A stretch of 64,000 bases of DNA. Origin: Enterococcus_D sp050529585 (GTDB taxonomy: Bacteria > Bacillota > Bacilli > Lactobacillales > Enterococcaceae). The position numbers were made by a program, and so were the translations under genes. The first letter of the stretch is position 1. Each line of letters begins with the position of its first letter. Under the pieces are notes generated by a model. That model was not told the DNA's origin, made no database searches, and was given only the letters and a program-made list of their open reading frames with translations. Of this stretch, positions 18,485-26,350 are shown one piece after another. The DNA is taken from the NCBI RefSeq assembly GCF_050529585.1, contig NZ_CP172882.1, positions 930,001 through 994,000 of the forward strand, given 5' to 3'.

Positions 18485-19094
18485 AATACACCATTCCAAG
18501 TAACTAATAAAATTTTGTGAATAATTAACAAAAAAAACACTGTTATTAAAAAAATTATTTCTGATTGTGTGCTTTCTAAAGTACATAAAAATCTATTGCA
18601 AATCCTTGAAATAAGCAAGAAAAATGAATAAATTTTTTTTGTCAAAAAAAAATCGTGTTATCTTTGAAAAATAGGGAGGGTATTTACTCATTTTAATTTA
18701 ATTTAAAAATAACAATAACTATTGTTTTTGTTTGTGCGTTTCTTTTAAATGGTTTTGTGTCAATAAGAAAAAGAATGAAAATATCATTTTCATGAATCTT
18801 GTTAAATAGTGCCATTGAAGCGTTTGATTGATTTGAGAAATGAATATCCGTTCAATTGGTTTAGATTTTGTGAACAAAATAAAATCACAAAATAAAGTTT
18901 TTTTTGTTTTACGCTTACACCTTCTTATGATATATTTAATCAAGGGAGTTGAACTCTCATTTTTTTATTGTTATTGGTTGTAAAAAAATAAGGCCTATCT
19001 CATAATCAATTAGATTTGGCTTCCCTGATAAAAAGGTAAAGTGGTTTAAGAGGCTTGCCTCTTTTCCAAATATGTAAAAAAGGAGGTCCAGCGA

Positions 19095-19691
19095 ATGAAA
19101 AAAATTGTTAGTGTGTTAGTTGCGTTTGTGGTATTTCTTTCTTTAGCGGTTCCAGCTCAAGCGGCGGAAGGCGCGATCACAAATGATGAACAGCGTATCT
19201 TGACTGCACTCGACCAAGGAGTTACTGTAGGTGGCAAAACTTTCAATATCACAGCTACTGATAGAACCCAAGCTGAAAACTACTTGAAGCAAAAAGAGTT
19301 AACAACTGCTGAAGTAGATGCTGTTGTATCAAACATTGATGCTGCTCGTGCATTAGCCGCAGCCCAAAATGTTGATGTAACCAATATCAATAGCTTGCGT
19401 GAATTATTGTTAGCTTTCCCAACAGATGTTGTTGCGCAATTGAAAGACTATGTCTTAGCAGCAGCAGATGTATTGGGATTGAAAGTTACTTTCGGTCCTG
19501 GTTCAGTGTCAATTGTCGATACTACGGGTTCTGACAGCGTAACTTCTGGCGGCAGCAATCCTGTTTATACAACAGGAAGTGCTGTGAAACAAACTGGCGT
19601 TTCTTATGTAGCAAGCATTGCTACAGTGGGCGCGCTACTAGTGATCGCAGCAGGTGCGTTTGTAGTAGGCAAAAAGTCTAAACTTGCGTAG
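19095..19691 (+). CDS. secreted surface protein with degenerate sorting signal, partner of the adjacent sortase
   Basis: 198 residues, ATG 19095 behind AAAGGAGGTCC. A signal peptide is clear: KK, a hydrophobic core, then a cut after PAQAA (about residue 24). The mature domain (about 25-140) is acidic, Ala-rich and helical (TALDQGVTVGGKTFNITATD; QAENYLKQKELTTAEVDAVV). It resembles the family of processed acidic surface proteins that accompany class D sortases. A Ser/Thr/Gly linker leads to a C-terminal sorting-signal layout: VKQTG, a hydrophobic span (about 170-191) and a basic tail GKKSKLA. The pentapeptide differs from LPxTG in the first two positions. The sortase gene overlaps its end, so it is the likely substrate. 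Function unknown; possibly a scaffold for the polymer. Confidence 0.75.
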   Translation: MKKIVSVLVAFVVFLSLAVPAQAAEGAITNDEQRILTALDQGVTVGGKTFNITATDRTQAENYLKQKELTTAEVDAVVSNIDAARALAAAQNVDVTNINSLRELLLAFPTDVVAQLKDYVLAAADVLGLKVTFGPGSVSIVDTTGSDSVTSGGSNPVYTTGSAVKQTGVSYVASIATVGALLVIAAGAFVVGKKSKLA

Positions 19692-20379
19692 TGTGCGAAA
19701 ACTTTTGAAGAGAATAGGGGCAATGATCATTGCCCCTATTGTTTTCTTGATCATAGGCTACTCACTTATGTATGTGATTGGCAAACCTGTCATCCAATTT
19801 ATTACGTCTTCGGTGGATATCATTCTTTTGAATGAAGCCCCTAATTTTGATTTTATTGAAGCCTCTGAAATTAAAGTGGTGGATAATGAGCAATTAGATA
19901 CTGATGAAAACAATGAATTGCCTTCTAGTACTGTTGACTATCCAAGCGGTGGCACACAATACGGGAAAGTAAAAATCGATGCGTTAAAAATGGATGTGCC
20001 CTTATACTTTGGTGATACTGCCGAAATTTTGCGTTTAGGCGCTGGACAATTTATGGGATCAGTCTTTCCGGGAGAACTGGGAACGACGTTGATCGGTGGT
20101 CATAATACCGATACATTTGGGAAATTGATCGGTATTCAAGATGGAACAGAAGTAGAAATTCAAACCACTTATGGCAATTATGTCTTCAAAGTGGTGGATG
20201 AAGAAATCAAAAATAAAGCGGATGCTGACATCCAAACACTGATCGAACAGCGTGATAAACGTATCTTATTACTTTATACGTGTTACCCAATCGATAGTTA
20301 TCAATTGGGTTTAACAGATGAACGCATGTTTGTGACGTGTGAATATGTGTCGGGTCCAATCATCAATGAGCAGACGTAG
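19684..20379 (+). CDS. class D-like sortase
   Basis: 231 residues, open from TTG 19684, which overlaps the stop of the preceding gene; a GTG at 19693 is an alternative, and neither has a clear ribosome binding site, suggesting translational coupling. An N-terminal membrane anchor (about 10-33) precedes an acidic spacer and the sortase barrel from about residue 95. Catalytic residues are visible: His in TLIGGHNTDTF, Cys in LLLYTCYP, Arg in LTDERMFVTCE. The order H-C-R and the LYTCYP motif fit class D. It should cut a sorting motif and attach the product to the wall or a partner. Its position between a possible substrate and a membrane protein suggests a dedicated housekeeping-independent sortase. 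Confidence 0.88.
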   Translation: MRSVRKLLKRIGAMIIAPIVFLIIGYSLMYVIGKPVIQFITSSVDIILLNEAPNFDFIEASEIKVVDNEQLDTDENNELPSSTVDYPSGGTQYGKVKIDALKMDVPLYFGDTAEILRLGAGQFMGSVFPGELGTTLIGGHNTDTFGKLIGIQDGTEVEIQTTYGNYVFKVVDEEIKNKADADIQTLIEQRDKRILLLYTCYPIDSYQLGLTDERMFVTCEYVSGPIINEQT

Positions 20380-20386
20380 GAGGGAT

Positions 20387-21247
20387 ATGTTGAATAATCA
20401 AAAGTGGTTGGCTAAGCTACCCAAAATCATACTCGCCTTTGTCTGTTCATTGTGTTTGTTTTCTTTAATGGTATTGGGTGTATTAAGGTCTACCTTGTTT
20501 AACCAAGAATTTATGGTGGATCAGGTGCATGAAACCAAATATGCCGAAATGATCGCCAAAGAAATCAATACCAATATTGCAGATATCGGCTTAGCAAGTA
20601 ATATACCGGCAGAGGTCCTTTCAGACGTGGTACCGGCAGAAGTCGTCCAACAAAATATTGATAGTTATATCCGTGGAATCTACACAGATGTGCCATTTAA
20701 CTTGATTGGTACCGACCAAATTGAAGCCAATATGGATCAAGCAATCGCCAAATATGCCGAAGAAAAGAACATTACGATTTCAGAAGAGATGACGAAGAAT
20801 CTGACGTATATGAAAGAGTCTGCGATCTCGATCTTTGACCAATATGTCAAATTGCCTTACTTGCTTACGTATGGGCATAAAGTCATGCAATTTGATGATA
20901 CCTTGATTCTGCTATTTATTGTCGCAGGTGTTGTATTCCTGTTGCTGCTGATCGGTACAATGATGGTGATCGGCAAATGGTGGCATCGCCGCTTGCGTTA
21001 TAGCGCGTATATCTTTGGCGGCGCTGGGTTAATGATGGTCGTTGTGCCGATGCTGATCTACACGAGTGGCTATATCGAACGAATTGCAATCAACTCACAC
21101 GCCATCTATCTGTTTTTGACCAGTTACTTGACAGACTTTATTCTGCGCTTTGTCTGGGTAGGCGTAGGGTCGATCATCCTTGCTTTCATTTTATGGGGTG
21201 TCAGTGAACCATTGCGTGTCAAAATGAGAAATGCGATAAATCATTAG
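20387..21247 (+). CDS. membrane protein with large extracellular domain, function unknown
   Basis: 286 residues from ATG 20387, with AGGAGGG just upstream at the sortase stop; the longer in-frame opening from 20339 overlaps the sortase gene. One N-terminal membrane segment (about 12-34), an extracellular helical domain of about 145 residues (QVHETKYAEMIAKEINTNIA), then three hydrophobic segments (about 180-203, 215-237, 248-276). No catalytic motif. The layout, one helix, external domain, helical bundle, suggests a receptor or assembly factor. Linked by spacing to the sortase upstream and the Wzd/Wze paralogues downstream, it probably serves the same surface process. Family not recognised. 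Confidence 0.8.
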   Translation: MLNNQKWLAKLPKIILAFVCSLCLFSLMVLGVLRSTLFNQEFMVDQVHETKYAEMIAKEINTNIADIGLASNIPAEVLSDVVPAEVVQQNIDSYIRGIYTDVPFNLIGTDQIEANMDQAIAKYAEEKNITISEEMTKNLTYMKESAISIFDQYVKLPYLLTYGHKVMQFDDTLILLFIVAGVVFLLLLIGTMMVIGKWWHRRLRYSAYIFGGAGLMMVVVPMLIYTSGYIERIAINSHAIYLFLTSYLTDFILRFVWVGVGSIILAFILWGVSEPLRVKMRNAINH

Positions 21248-21262
21248 AAAGTGGAGTCATTC

Positions 21263-22048
21263 ATGGAAGAAACTATTAGCTTAGAAGAATTATGGAACAT
21301 CTTTAAGAAACGCTTTGCCTTGATTTTGGTCAGCACTTTATTAGGTATTGCTGTCGCAGGCGGGGTTACTTTTTTTCTCATCACCCCAATGTATTCCTCT
21401 TCGGCCGAGATGATCGTTCAGGCAAAAGCAGAAGAAAATACCAATTTACAATCTGATATTAATGGGAATGTCTTGTTGATCAATACATATAAAGATATGA
21501 TCAATGGTGTTTTGGTGATCAAAGAAGTACAGACCCAATTGGCAGAAGAGAAGAATTATTCCTATAGTGTTGCGCAGTTGAAAGATGCGATTTCGGTGGC
21601 GCAGTCGCAAAACTCGCAAATGTTCCAGATTGTGGCTACTTCAGACAATCCCGTAGTGGCAGCTGATATTGCCAATACGACAGCCAATGTCTTCAAAGAG
21701 AAGGCGGGCGAAGTCCTAGATGTGACGAAAGTCACCATCACCTCTGAGGCCACGATCCCTAACGCGCCGATTTCACCTAATAATAAATTGAACTTGGCCA
21801 TTGGTTTTGTGATCGGCTTTATGATTGGTGTAGGTTTGGCCTTTTTATTGGAACTAATGGACAAAACTGTCAAAGATGAAGATTTTGTATCAGAGACATT
21901 GGAATTGCCAGTGATGGGGACAATTACTGAGATGTCACGAAAAGAATTGCATGAAGGCTACGATGTTGATTTATTCAAATTAATCACCAACAAAGATAAT
22001 CATGCAGAAGACGGCGCACCTTCGCGTCGGACAAGAAAACGGGTATAG
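21263..22048 (+). CDS. second chain-length determinant / kinase activator (Wzd-like)
   Basis: 261 residues from ATG 21263 (AAAGTGGAG ribosome binding site, the same as for the first copy). Membrane segments at about 20-40 and 174-197 flank an external domain; shared motifs with the first copy include FFLITPMYSSSAE, LINTYKDMI, SQNSQMFQI and SPNNKLNLAIGFVIGF. The basic C-terminal tail (SRRTRKRV) is similar too. It pairs with the kinase gene 12 bases downstream. A second activator/kinase module near one capsule locus suggests either control of a second polymer or modulation of the first. Confidence 0.9.
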   Translation: MEETISLEELWNIFKKRFALILVSTLLGIAVAGGVTFFLITPMYSSSAEMIVQAKAEENTNLQSDINGNVLLINTYKDMINGVLVIKEVQTQLAEEKNYSYSVAQLKDAISVAQSQNSQMFQIVATSDNPVVAADIANTTANVFKEKAGEVLDVTKVTITSEATIPNAPISPNNKLNLAIGFVIGFMIGVGLAFLLELMDKTVKDEDFVSETLELPVMGTITEMSRKELHEGYDVDLFKLITNKDNHAEDGAPSRRTRKRV

Positions 22049-22060
22049 GGGGGATCTGTC

Positions 22061-22747
22061 ATGGCAAAGAAAAACAATAATGTCGCTCCAGTATCGTTAA
22101 TGACTGTTGCGAATACGAATTCTGTGATTTCAGAACAATTGCGGACGATTCGTTCCAATATCAATTTCTCCTCTGTCGATAAAGATTTACAATCAATGGT
22201 GATCACGTCATCAGGTGCTGGGGAAGGGAAATCAACAACCGCAGCCAATCTAGCCGTAGTCTTTGCCAATAGTGGCAAGCGGGTTCTTTTGGTAGACGCC
22301 GATTTGCGTAAACCGACTGTGGCATTGACATTTCACTTGCCAAATCATCGAGGGTTAAGTACGTTGATTGCTGATCGAACGAGTCAAATCGATCAACATA
22401 TCCAAGATAGTGGTGTAGAGAATTTATCGATCATGACCAGTGGACCAATACCGCCCAATCCATCAGAGTTGCTTCAATCTCAACGCATGACGGATCTCAT
22501 TTCTGATTTGATCGCACAATTTGATCTGATTATTTTTGACATGCCACCGATCGGGGTAGTCACAGATGCACAAATCTTGGCTGCCAAAACGGATGGTACG
22601 TTATTGGTCGTTCGGGAAAGAAAGACGACCAAACAAGGCTTGATCAAAGCAAAAAAATTGTTGAATCTGGCCAATGCCAATCTGATTGGTGTGGTCTACA
22701 ACGGTGTCAAAAAAGGAAATAATGATAATTACTACTATTACGCCTAA
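22061..22747 (+). CDS. second capsule tyrosine-protein kinase (Wze-like)
   Basis: 228 residues, ATG 22061 behind GGGGGA. BY-kinase motifs: Walker A SSGAGEGKSTT, A' LLVDADLRKPT, B LIIFDMPPI. The C-terminus is NDNYYYYA, a tyrosine cluster like that of the first kinase. No phosphatase, flippase or glycosyltransferase gene is attached to this cassette. It would therefore depend on Wzh at 5088-5852 or another phosphatase for recycling, which is inference. The operon probably ends here. Confidence 0.9.
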   Translation: MAKKNNNVAPVSLMTVANTNSVISEQLRTIRSNINFSSVDKDLQSMVITSSGAGEGKSTTAANLAVVFANSGKRVLLVDADLRKPTVALTFHLPNHRGLSTLIADRTSQIDQHIQDSGVENLSIMTSGPIPPNPSELLQSQRMTDLISDLIAQFDLIIFDMPPIGVVTDAQILAAKTDGTLLVVRERKTTKQGLIKAKKLLNLANANLIGVVYNGVKKGNNDNYYYYA

Positions 22748-23149
22748 ACAAAACGATAAGGATTGATGATGGATGGGTTATAGATAGGCTGCCAGAAGTA
22801 TGGCGACACAATTTTGGCCTTTCCATCATGATTCGTTACGTTTCAATCAGTAAGATCCTGTCAGCTTTCGTGGATGGGGTCTTTTATGTTTTGTAAAGTG
22901 TTTAGAGGATCAGCCACCGGTTGAGGTCTTGCTTAAAGTATTGGTTGGCAGGCGGAACTATCTTTGACTGATGGATTGTCGAGGCCGCTTCGCTGAAAGT
23001 AATCCTGTATGTCACTGACAATTGAGTTGTGATAGCTTTTGCAATGTAGGGTGTCTTGAGGGTGTTCTTTAGACATAGGGCCCGTACTTGTTTCAGAAGT
23101 GGTCTGAAAAGCAGTATGAGTAAAACGTATCATGAAAGCGGTGTTAATT
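22748..23149. other. intergenic region, weak terminator candidate
   Basis: About 400 bases between the kinase and the HIT gene. An imperfect stem around 22853-22885 (AAGATCC pairing with GGGTCTT, then TTATGTTTTG) may end the kinase transcript. No coding signal on either strand; nothing else seen. Confidence 0.3.
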
Positions 23150-23557
23150 ATGGGGTCGAAATGCATTTTTTGTGAAATAATCAATGGAGAACAATCTGCG
23201 AAAAAAATTTACGAAGATGATGATACCTTAGCTTTTTTAGCAAAAAGCAATGATGTATTCGGACACACAGTGATTATTCCAAAACAACATGTCCATGATT
23301 TATTGGACTGTGCACAACCTCTTTTGAATCAAACGATGCGAACCTTGAAACATGTTGCCACTTATTATGTGGAGAAATGCGGTTTCTCAGGAATCAATAT
23401 ACTCAATGCAAATGGGATCGCTGCTGAGCAGTCGGTTCCCCATCTTCATTTTCATATCATCCCTCGAATGGAAAGTGATACGAACCAAACGTGGCCCAAT
23501 TTTACTGCCCATACCCATAGTTTAGAGGAGGCTCACCAAAAGTTGACAATGATGTGA
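23150..23557 (+). CDS. HIT family nucleotide-binding hydrolase
   Basis: 135 residues if started at ATG 23150 (MGSKCIFCEIINGE, the usual family start); an upstream in-frame ATG at 23132 adds six residues. Zinc-site-like CIFC at the N-terminus and the histidine triad HLHFHIIPR near residue 105 place it in the HIT family (Hint/Fhit-like), which hydrolyses nucleoside phosphoramidates or dinucleoside polyphosphates. It is cytoplasmic and stands alone, followed by a strong terminator. The ribosome binding site is weak, so the start is uncertain. Confidence 0.85.
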   Translation: MGSKCIFCEIINGEQSAKKIYEDDDTLAFLAKSNDVFGHTVIIPKQHVHDLLDCAQPLLNQTMRTLKHVATYYVEKCGFSGINILNANGIAAEQSVPHLHFHIIPRMESDTNQTWPNFTAHTHSLEEAHQKLTMM

Positions 23558-23676
23558 GAACAAAAATAGTTGAGGGATGAATGAGGCATTGTGCAAGTAA
23601 TTGTCTCTTTTCACTAATATGCAATATGATAATTTGGAGACCTATTTCCGAAATATTTATATCTTAAATAATAAAT

Positions 23677-23732
23677 AACCTCCTGTAATCGAGTCCATGC
23701 ATAGGGCTCGATTACAGGAGGTTTCTTTTTGA
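23677..23732. terminator. strong intrinsic terminator
   Basis: A perfect 17-bp stem (23677-23693 with 23707-23723, core CCTCCTGTAATCGAG) and a 13-base loop, followed by TTCTTTTT. The A-rich 5' flank lets it act in both directions, ending the HIT gene and possibly the minus-strand ComK-like gene. Confidence 0.85.
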
Positions 23733-23944
23733 TCATTCTATGGTACGTAATGAGGGAGCGGACTATCAGCGGTTTTGCTTAATATACAGTGAATATACCA
23801 GCTTTTCTATCGGGTATCATGTAACAAGTCACCGATATGGATCATCCATCGACACAATAGACATTGAGGCAAACTTTATCGTTCCCGGGAACTTAGCCTA
23901 TTGATCGTATAAGTAGATAGCAGCGGTGCGCGCGTTGTCAATTT

Positions 23945-24712
23945 TTAATAAGTGTGTTCGTTAAAAATCGAGAAGTAATAGGCCATTAAACTGCCGCGTT
24001 TTCCAGGAATATCTGCATAGCTGGTGTTTTGGATAATCTTGGTGATTTCTTTGGAATAGGGCAAATGTAAATATTCATATAGACTCATGTTCTCTTGAAC
24101 GACCGTTGGCGTAAAATCTCTCTTCATGATGCCGTGGGCAATAAAACTTGTATACATATTGTTCCTTACACTTCGTGGTTCGATGGGCGAACGAAAGCTG
24201 ATCGTGTTGAATAGATGAACGATGGTTTCGTGGGTCCCAGCAGACAGGTTCTGAACACTGGCAGGGTTGAGCCAGATGGTGGCCGGACTTTTGGCATTGG
24301 TCAAAGGAAACAAACTATATTCACTGGTTGCGATCGGTGTTTTATACTGTCTGGTTGATGGCTGTTGTGTGAGCATGAGATTCATGGTTTCTTTATAGAT
24401 GCGATGATCGAAATGGTGATAATGAGACAAAATCATTTGAATAATGGCTGAGGAGCGGCGTGTCACCAAAGCGATGCTGTTTTGATAGATCAGTAAACAC
24501 TGTTCGTAGTCATAATATGCCAGAGGCAAGATCAAAGAGATGGCTTGGTCGAAATGAATTTGAGGGGTTGGCAGTAAAGCAGACGGCATCGGGTCAGTAT
24601 TTTCTGAAGTTAGGGGCAATCGCAAGTGAGGCAGCATTTCTTCAACAGGTTGGCGGTAATGACTTCTTTCAACATGAGACGTAACGGGGTGTTCGATGGA
24701 CTGTTCAGGCAT
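23945..24712 (-). CDS. ComK-like competence transcription factor
   Basis: 255 residues on the minus strand, ATG at 24712 with AAGGAG upstream. After a poorly conserved N-terminal extension of about 60 residues, the sequence follows the ComK pattern: SIALVTRRSSAIIQ, TRQYKTPIATSEYSLFPLTN, SPATIWLNPASVQNL, then IEPRSVRNNMYTSFIAHGI. In Bacillus ComK the matching blocks contain the DNA-binding surface and the conserved tryptophan/histidine segment (here IWLNP). ComK activates competence genes for DNA uptake. Here it is divergent from a sigma-factor gene. The family call is from remembered sequence pattern only; an unrelated helper is possible. Confidence 0.62.
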   Translation of the reverse strand: MPEQSIEHPVTSHVERSHYRQPVEEMLPHLRLPLTSENTDPMPSALLPTPQIHFDQAISLILPLAYYDYEQCLLIYQNSIALVTRRSSAIIQMILSHYHHFDHRIYKETMNLMLTQQPSTRQYKTPIATSEYSLFPLTNAKSPATIWLNPASVQNLSAGTHETIVHLFNTISFRSPIEPRSVRNNMYTSFIAHGIMKRDFTPTVVQENMSLYEYLHLPYSKEITKIIQNTSYADIPGKRGSLMAYYFSIFNEHTY

Positions 24713-24882
24713 AACTTCACTCCTTGAAAGGGTTTTCTTTAACTATAAAAGACATCGGATTATTTTGCAATAATTATTCAAAATTAGTGAAAAAAATACA
24801 GATTCAGGACGATTATTGATTTCTTTGTTTTTGTTACGCTTAGGGTACCGCGCGGAAACAAACGTAAAGGAATGAACGATCA
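24713..24882. promoter_or_regulatory. shared divergent promoter region of the ComK-like and sigma genes
   Basis: 170 AT-rich bases between two divergent starts. TTGCAATAATTATTCAAA near 24766 and runs of A/T could hold overlapping promoters or AT-box type ComK sites, but no -35/-10 pair is clear enough to name. Confidence 0.35.
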
Positions 24883-25350
24883 ATGGATGTTGAAAGACTA
24901 ATCAAGCAGTATGAGGGATTATTTCATAAAGTGTTGATGCGAGCGGGTGTTTTCCGCAACCATCCTGAGTATGAGGATTACTTGCAAGAAGTGCGCATAT
25001 TGTTCTATCAGCGGGCACAAAACTATTGTGATCAAGCATCGTTTCAAAAAGACAATGAGATTGGCTATTTGTTTAGCTTCTTGTTATGGCGTGTGATCGA
25101 TCTGCGAAGAAAGCAGACAAGACAAAGCAAGGCGATTCCGGTCTTATTGACGCAAGTGGAACCGCCAATGCACCAGCCCCAAGTAGCAGTTGAGTGTGAT
25201 CTCTTGTTCTTGCAATTTTGGCTGCAATTGTCGGCGAAAGAGCAGGAGATGTGGATGAAGTGCCATAACGAAAATGAAAGCAAGCAGCAGCGTTACTATT
25301 ACCGGAAAAAAATGCAAGCAGCTTGGGAAAGGTTTATTGGCGGTGTATAA
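24883..25350 (+). CDS. sigma-70 family factor, ComX/SigH-like
   Basis: 155 residues, ATG 24883 behind AAAGGAATG. It is short, with a region-2-like part (EDYLQEVRILFYQRAQNY; NEIGYLFSFLLWRVIDLRRK, matching the core-binding and -10 recognition helices) and a weak C-terminal region 4 (LSAKEQEMWMKCHNENESKQ; YYYRKKMQAAWERF). Its size and two-part layout resemble competence sigma factors (ComX/SigH) of Lactobacillales. Divergence from a ComK-like gene strengthens a competence role. No anti-sigma gene adjoins it, unlike the ECF sigma at 43128. Confidence 0.65.
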   Translation: MDVERLIKQYEGLFHKVLMRAGVFRNHPEYEDYLQEVRILFYQRAQNYCDQASFQKDNEIGYLFSFLLWRVIDLRRKQTRQSKAIPVLLTQVEPPMHQPQVAVECDLLFLQFWLQLSAKEQEMWMKCHNENESKQQRYYYRKKMQAAWERFIGGV

Positions 25351-26350
25351 GACATTGGGATGATTGCTAACAGATCGATCTAAGAATTAGGGAAGTGTGC
25401 ATGCTGGAGATTGGATCGAATCCTGCAGGTTTGGTCCAATTCTGCAGATTGCAGGCAACGCATTTTAGTGAAGTGTCAAAGCACTTTCCTTAAGTGTGTG
25501 ATTAGATGATCTCGCAGAGCTTCTGTTGGCTCTTGACACGCAGCCGAAGGTGAAGGGAAGTCTTGAAACCATAGGCGCTTTGTTTGATGACATTGACCCA
25601 AAGCTTGATCTAAATGTAGAGGAATAGATAAAAAACAAGACCTTTCTAGAATCACACTCGATTTTTAGGAAGGTCGTGTTTGCTGTTAGAGACAATAACC
25701 ATTCACTTTGGGTCGGGTCAGACAAACGTTCGCTGTATTTGTTTAGCAAAAATCATGTCTGACAAGATAAACATATGAAAACTCAAACATCTATTAAATA
25801 ACAAAAAATATCAAAATAGCTTGTACTGAGAAATATTATGTGCTATCATTCAAATCGTAATTATTACTATTTGTGTAATTAAGATTGGAAAGGAGCACTG
25901 ATATAGGAAAGAACTTTGCCTAACCAGCAAGAATCAGCGGAATAGAACAAAAAGCCAAAGATGGCGGCTAAATCATTCCGAACAAAAGCAACAATGACAA
26001 ACACGATTTCGAAAAAAAATAGATGGAAAGAAATCGCCTAGCTCAATAAGCAAAGGTGCGTAAATACTAGAAGCAAAGAAATGAATGGATAGGATTGCGC
26101 GCTGCAGGTGCAACTGACAAAACAAAAAATGTTCCATTTAAAATAACGCGGTTTCGCTATTTTTATTTCATTTATATTGAGAATAATTCTCAATTGTTGC
26201 AACGAATATTCTATCTTGGATTATATCTGCCTGACAGAGGTCCAACGTATCACACGCCTATGTGTTTTGGCGCTTGCCCGTGACGCAGCAGTTATTCATC
26301 TCAACCAGTGAAAACAAATCGTCTATTCGTAGAAAAGGAAGGATGCCGAA
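25351..26350. other. 1-kb intergenic region ahead of the iron-type transporter operon
   Basis: No convincing gene. An imperfect inverted repeat (AAACAAGACCTT near 25633 and AAGGTCGTGTTT near 25671) could terminate the sigma-factor transcript. A small hairpin at about 26139-26168 (ATAACGCGGTTTCGCTAT with flanking A and T runs) precedes the Fur-like palindrome. The short plus-strand frame at 26095-26283 has no ribosome binding site and is probably chance. Confidence 0.4.
26177..26193. promoter_or_regulatory. Fur-box-like operator
   Basis: TTGAGAATAATTCTCAA is a perfect inverted repeat around a single central base. Its core TGAGAAT-A-ATTCTCA matches the 7-1-7 layout of Gram-positive Fur boxes (TGATAATnATTATCA) with one change per half. 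It lies about 158 bases before the first transporter gene, where repression by iron-loaded Fur would make sense. PerR or Zur boxes have related layouts and cannot be excluded. Confidence 0.6.
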
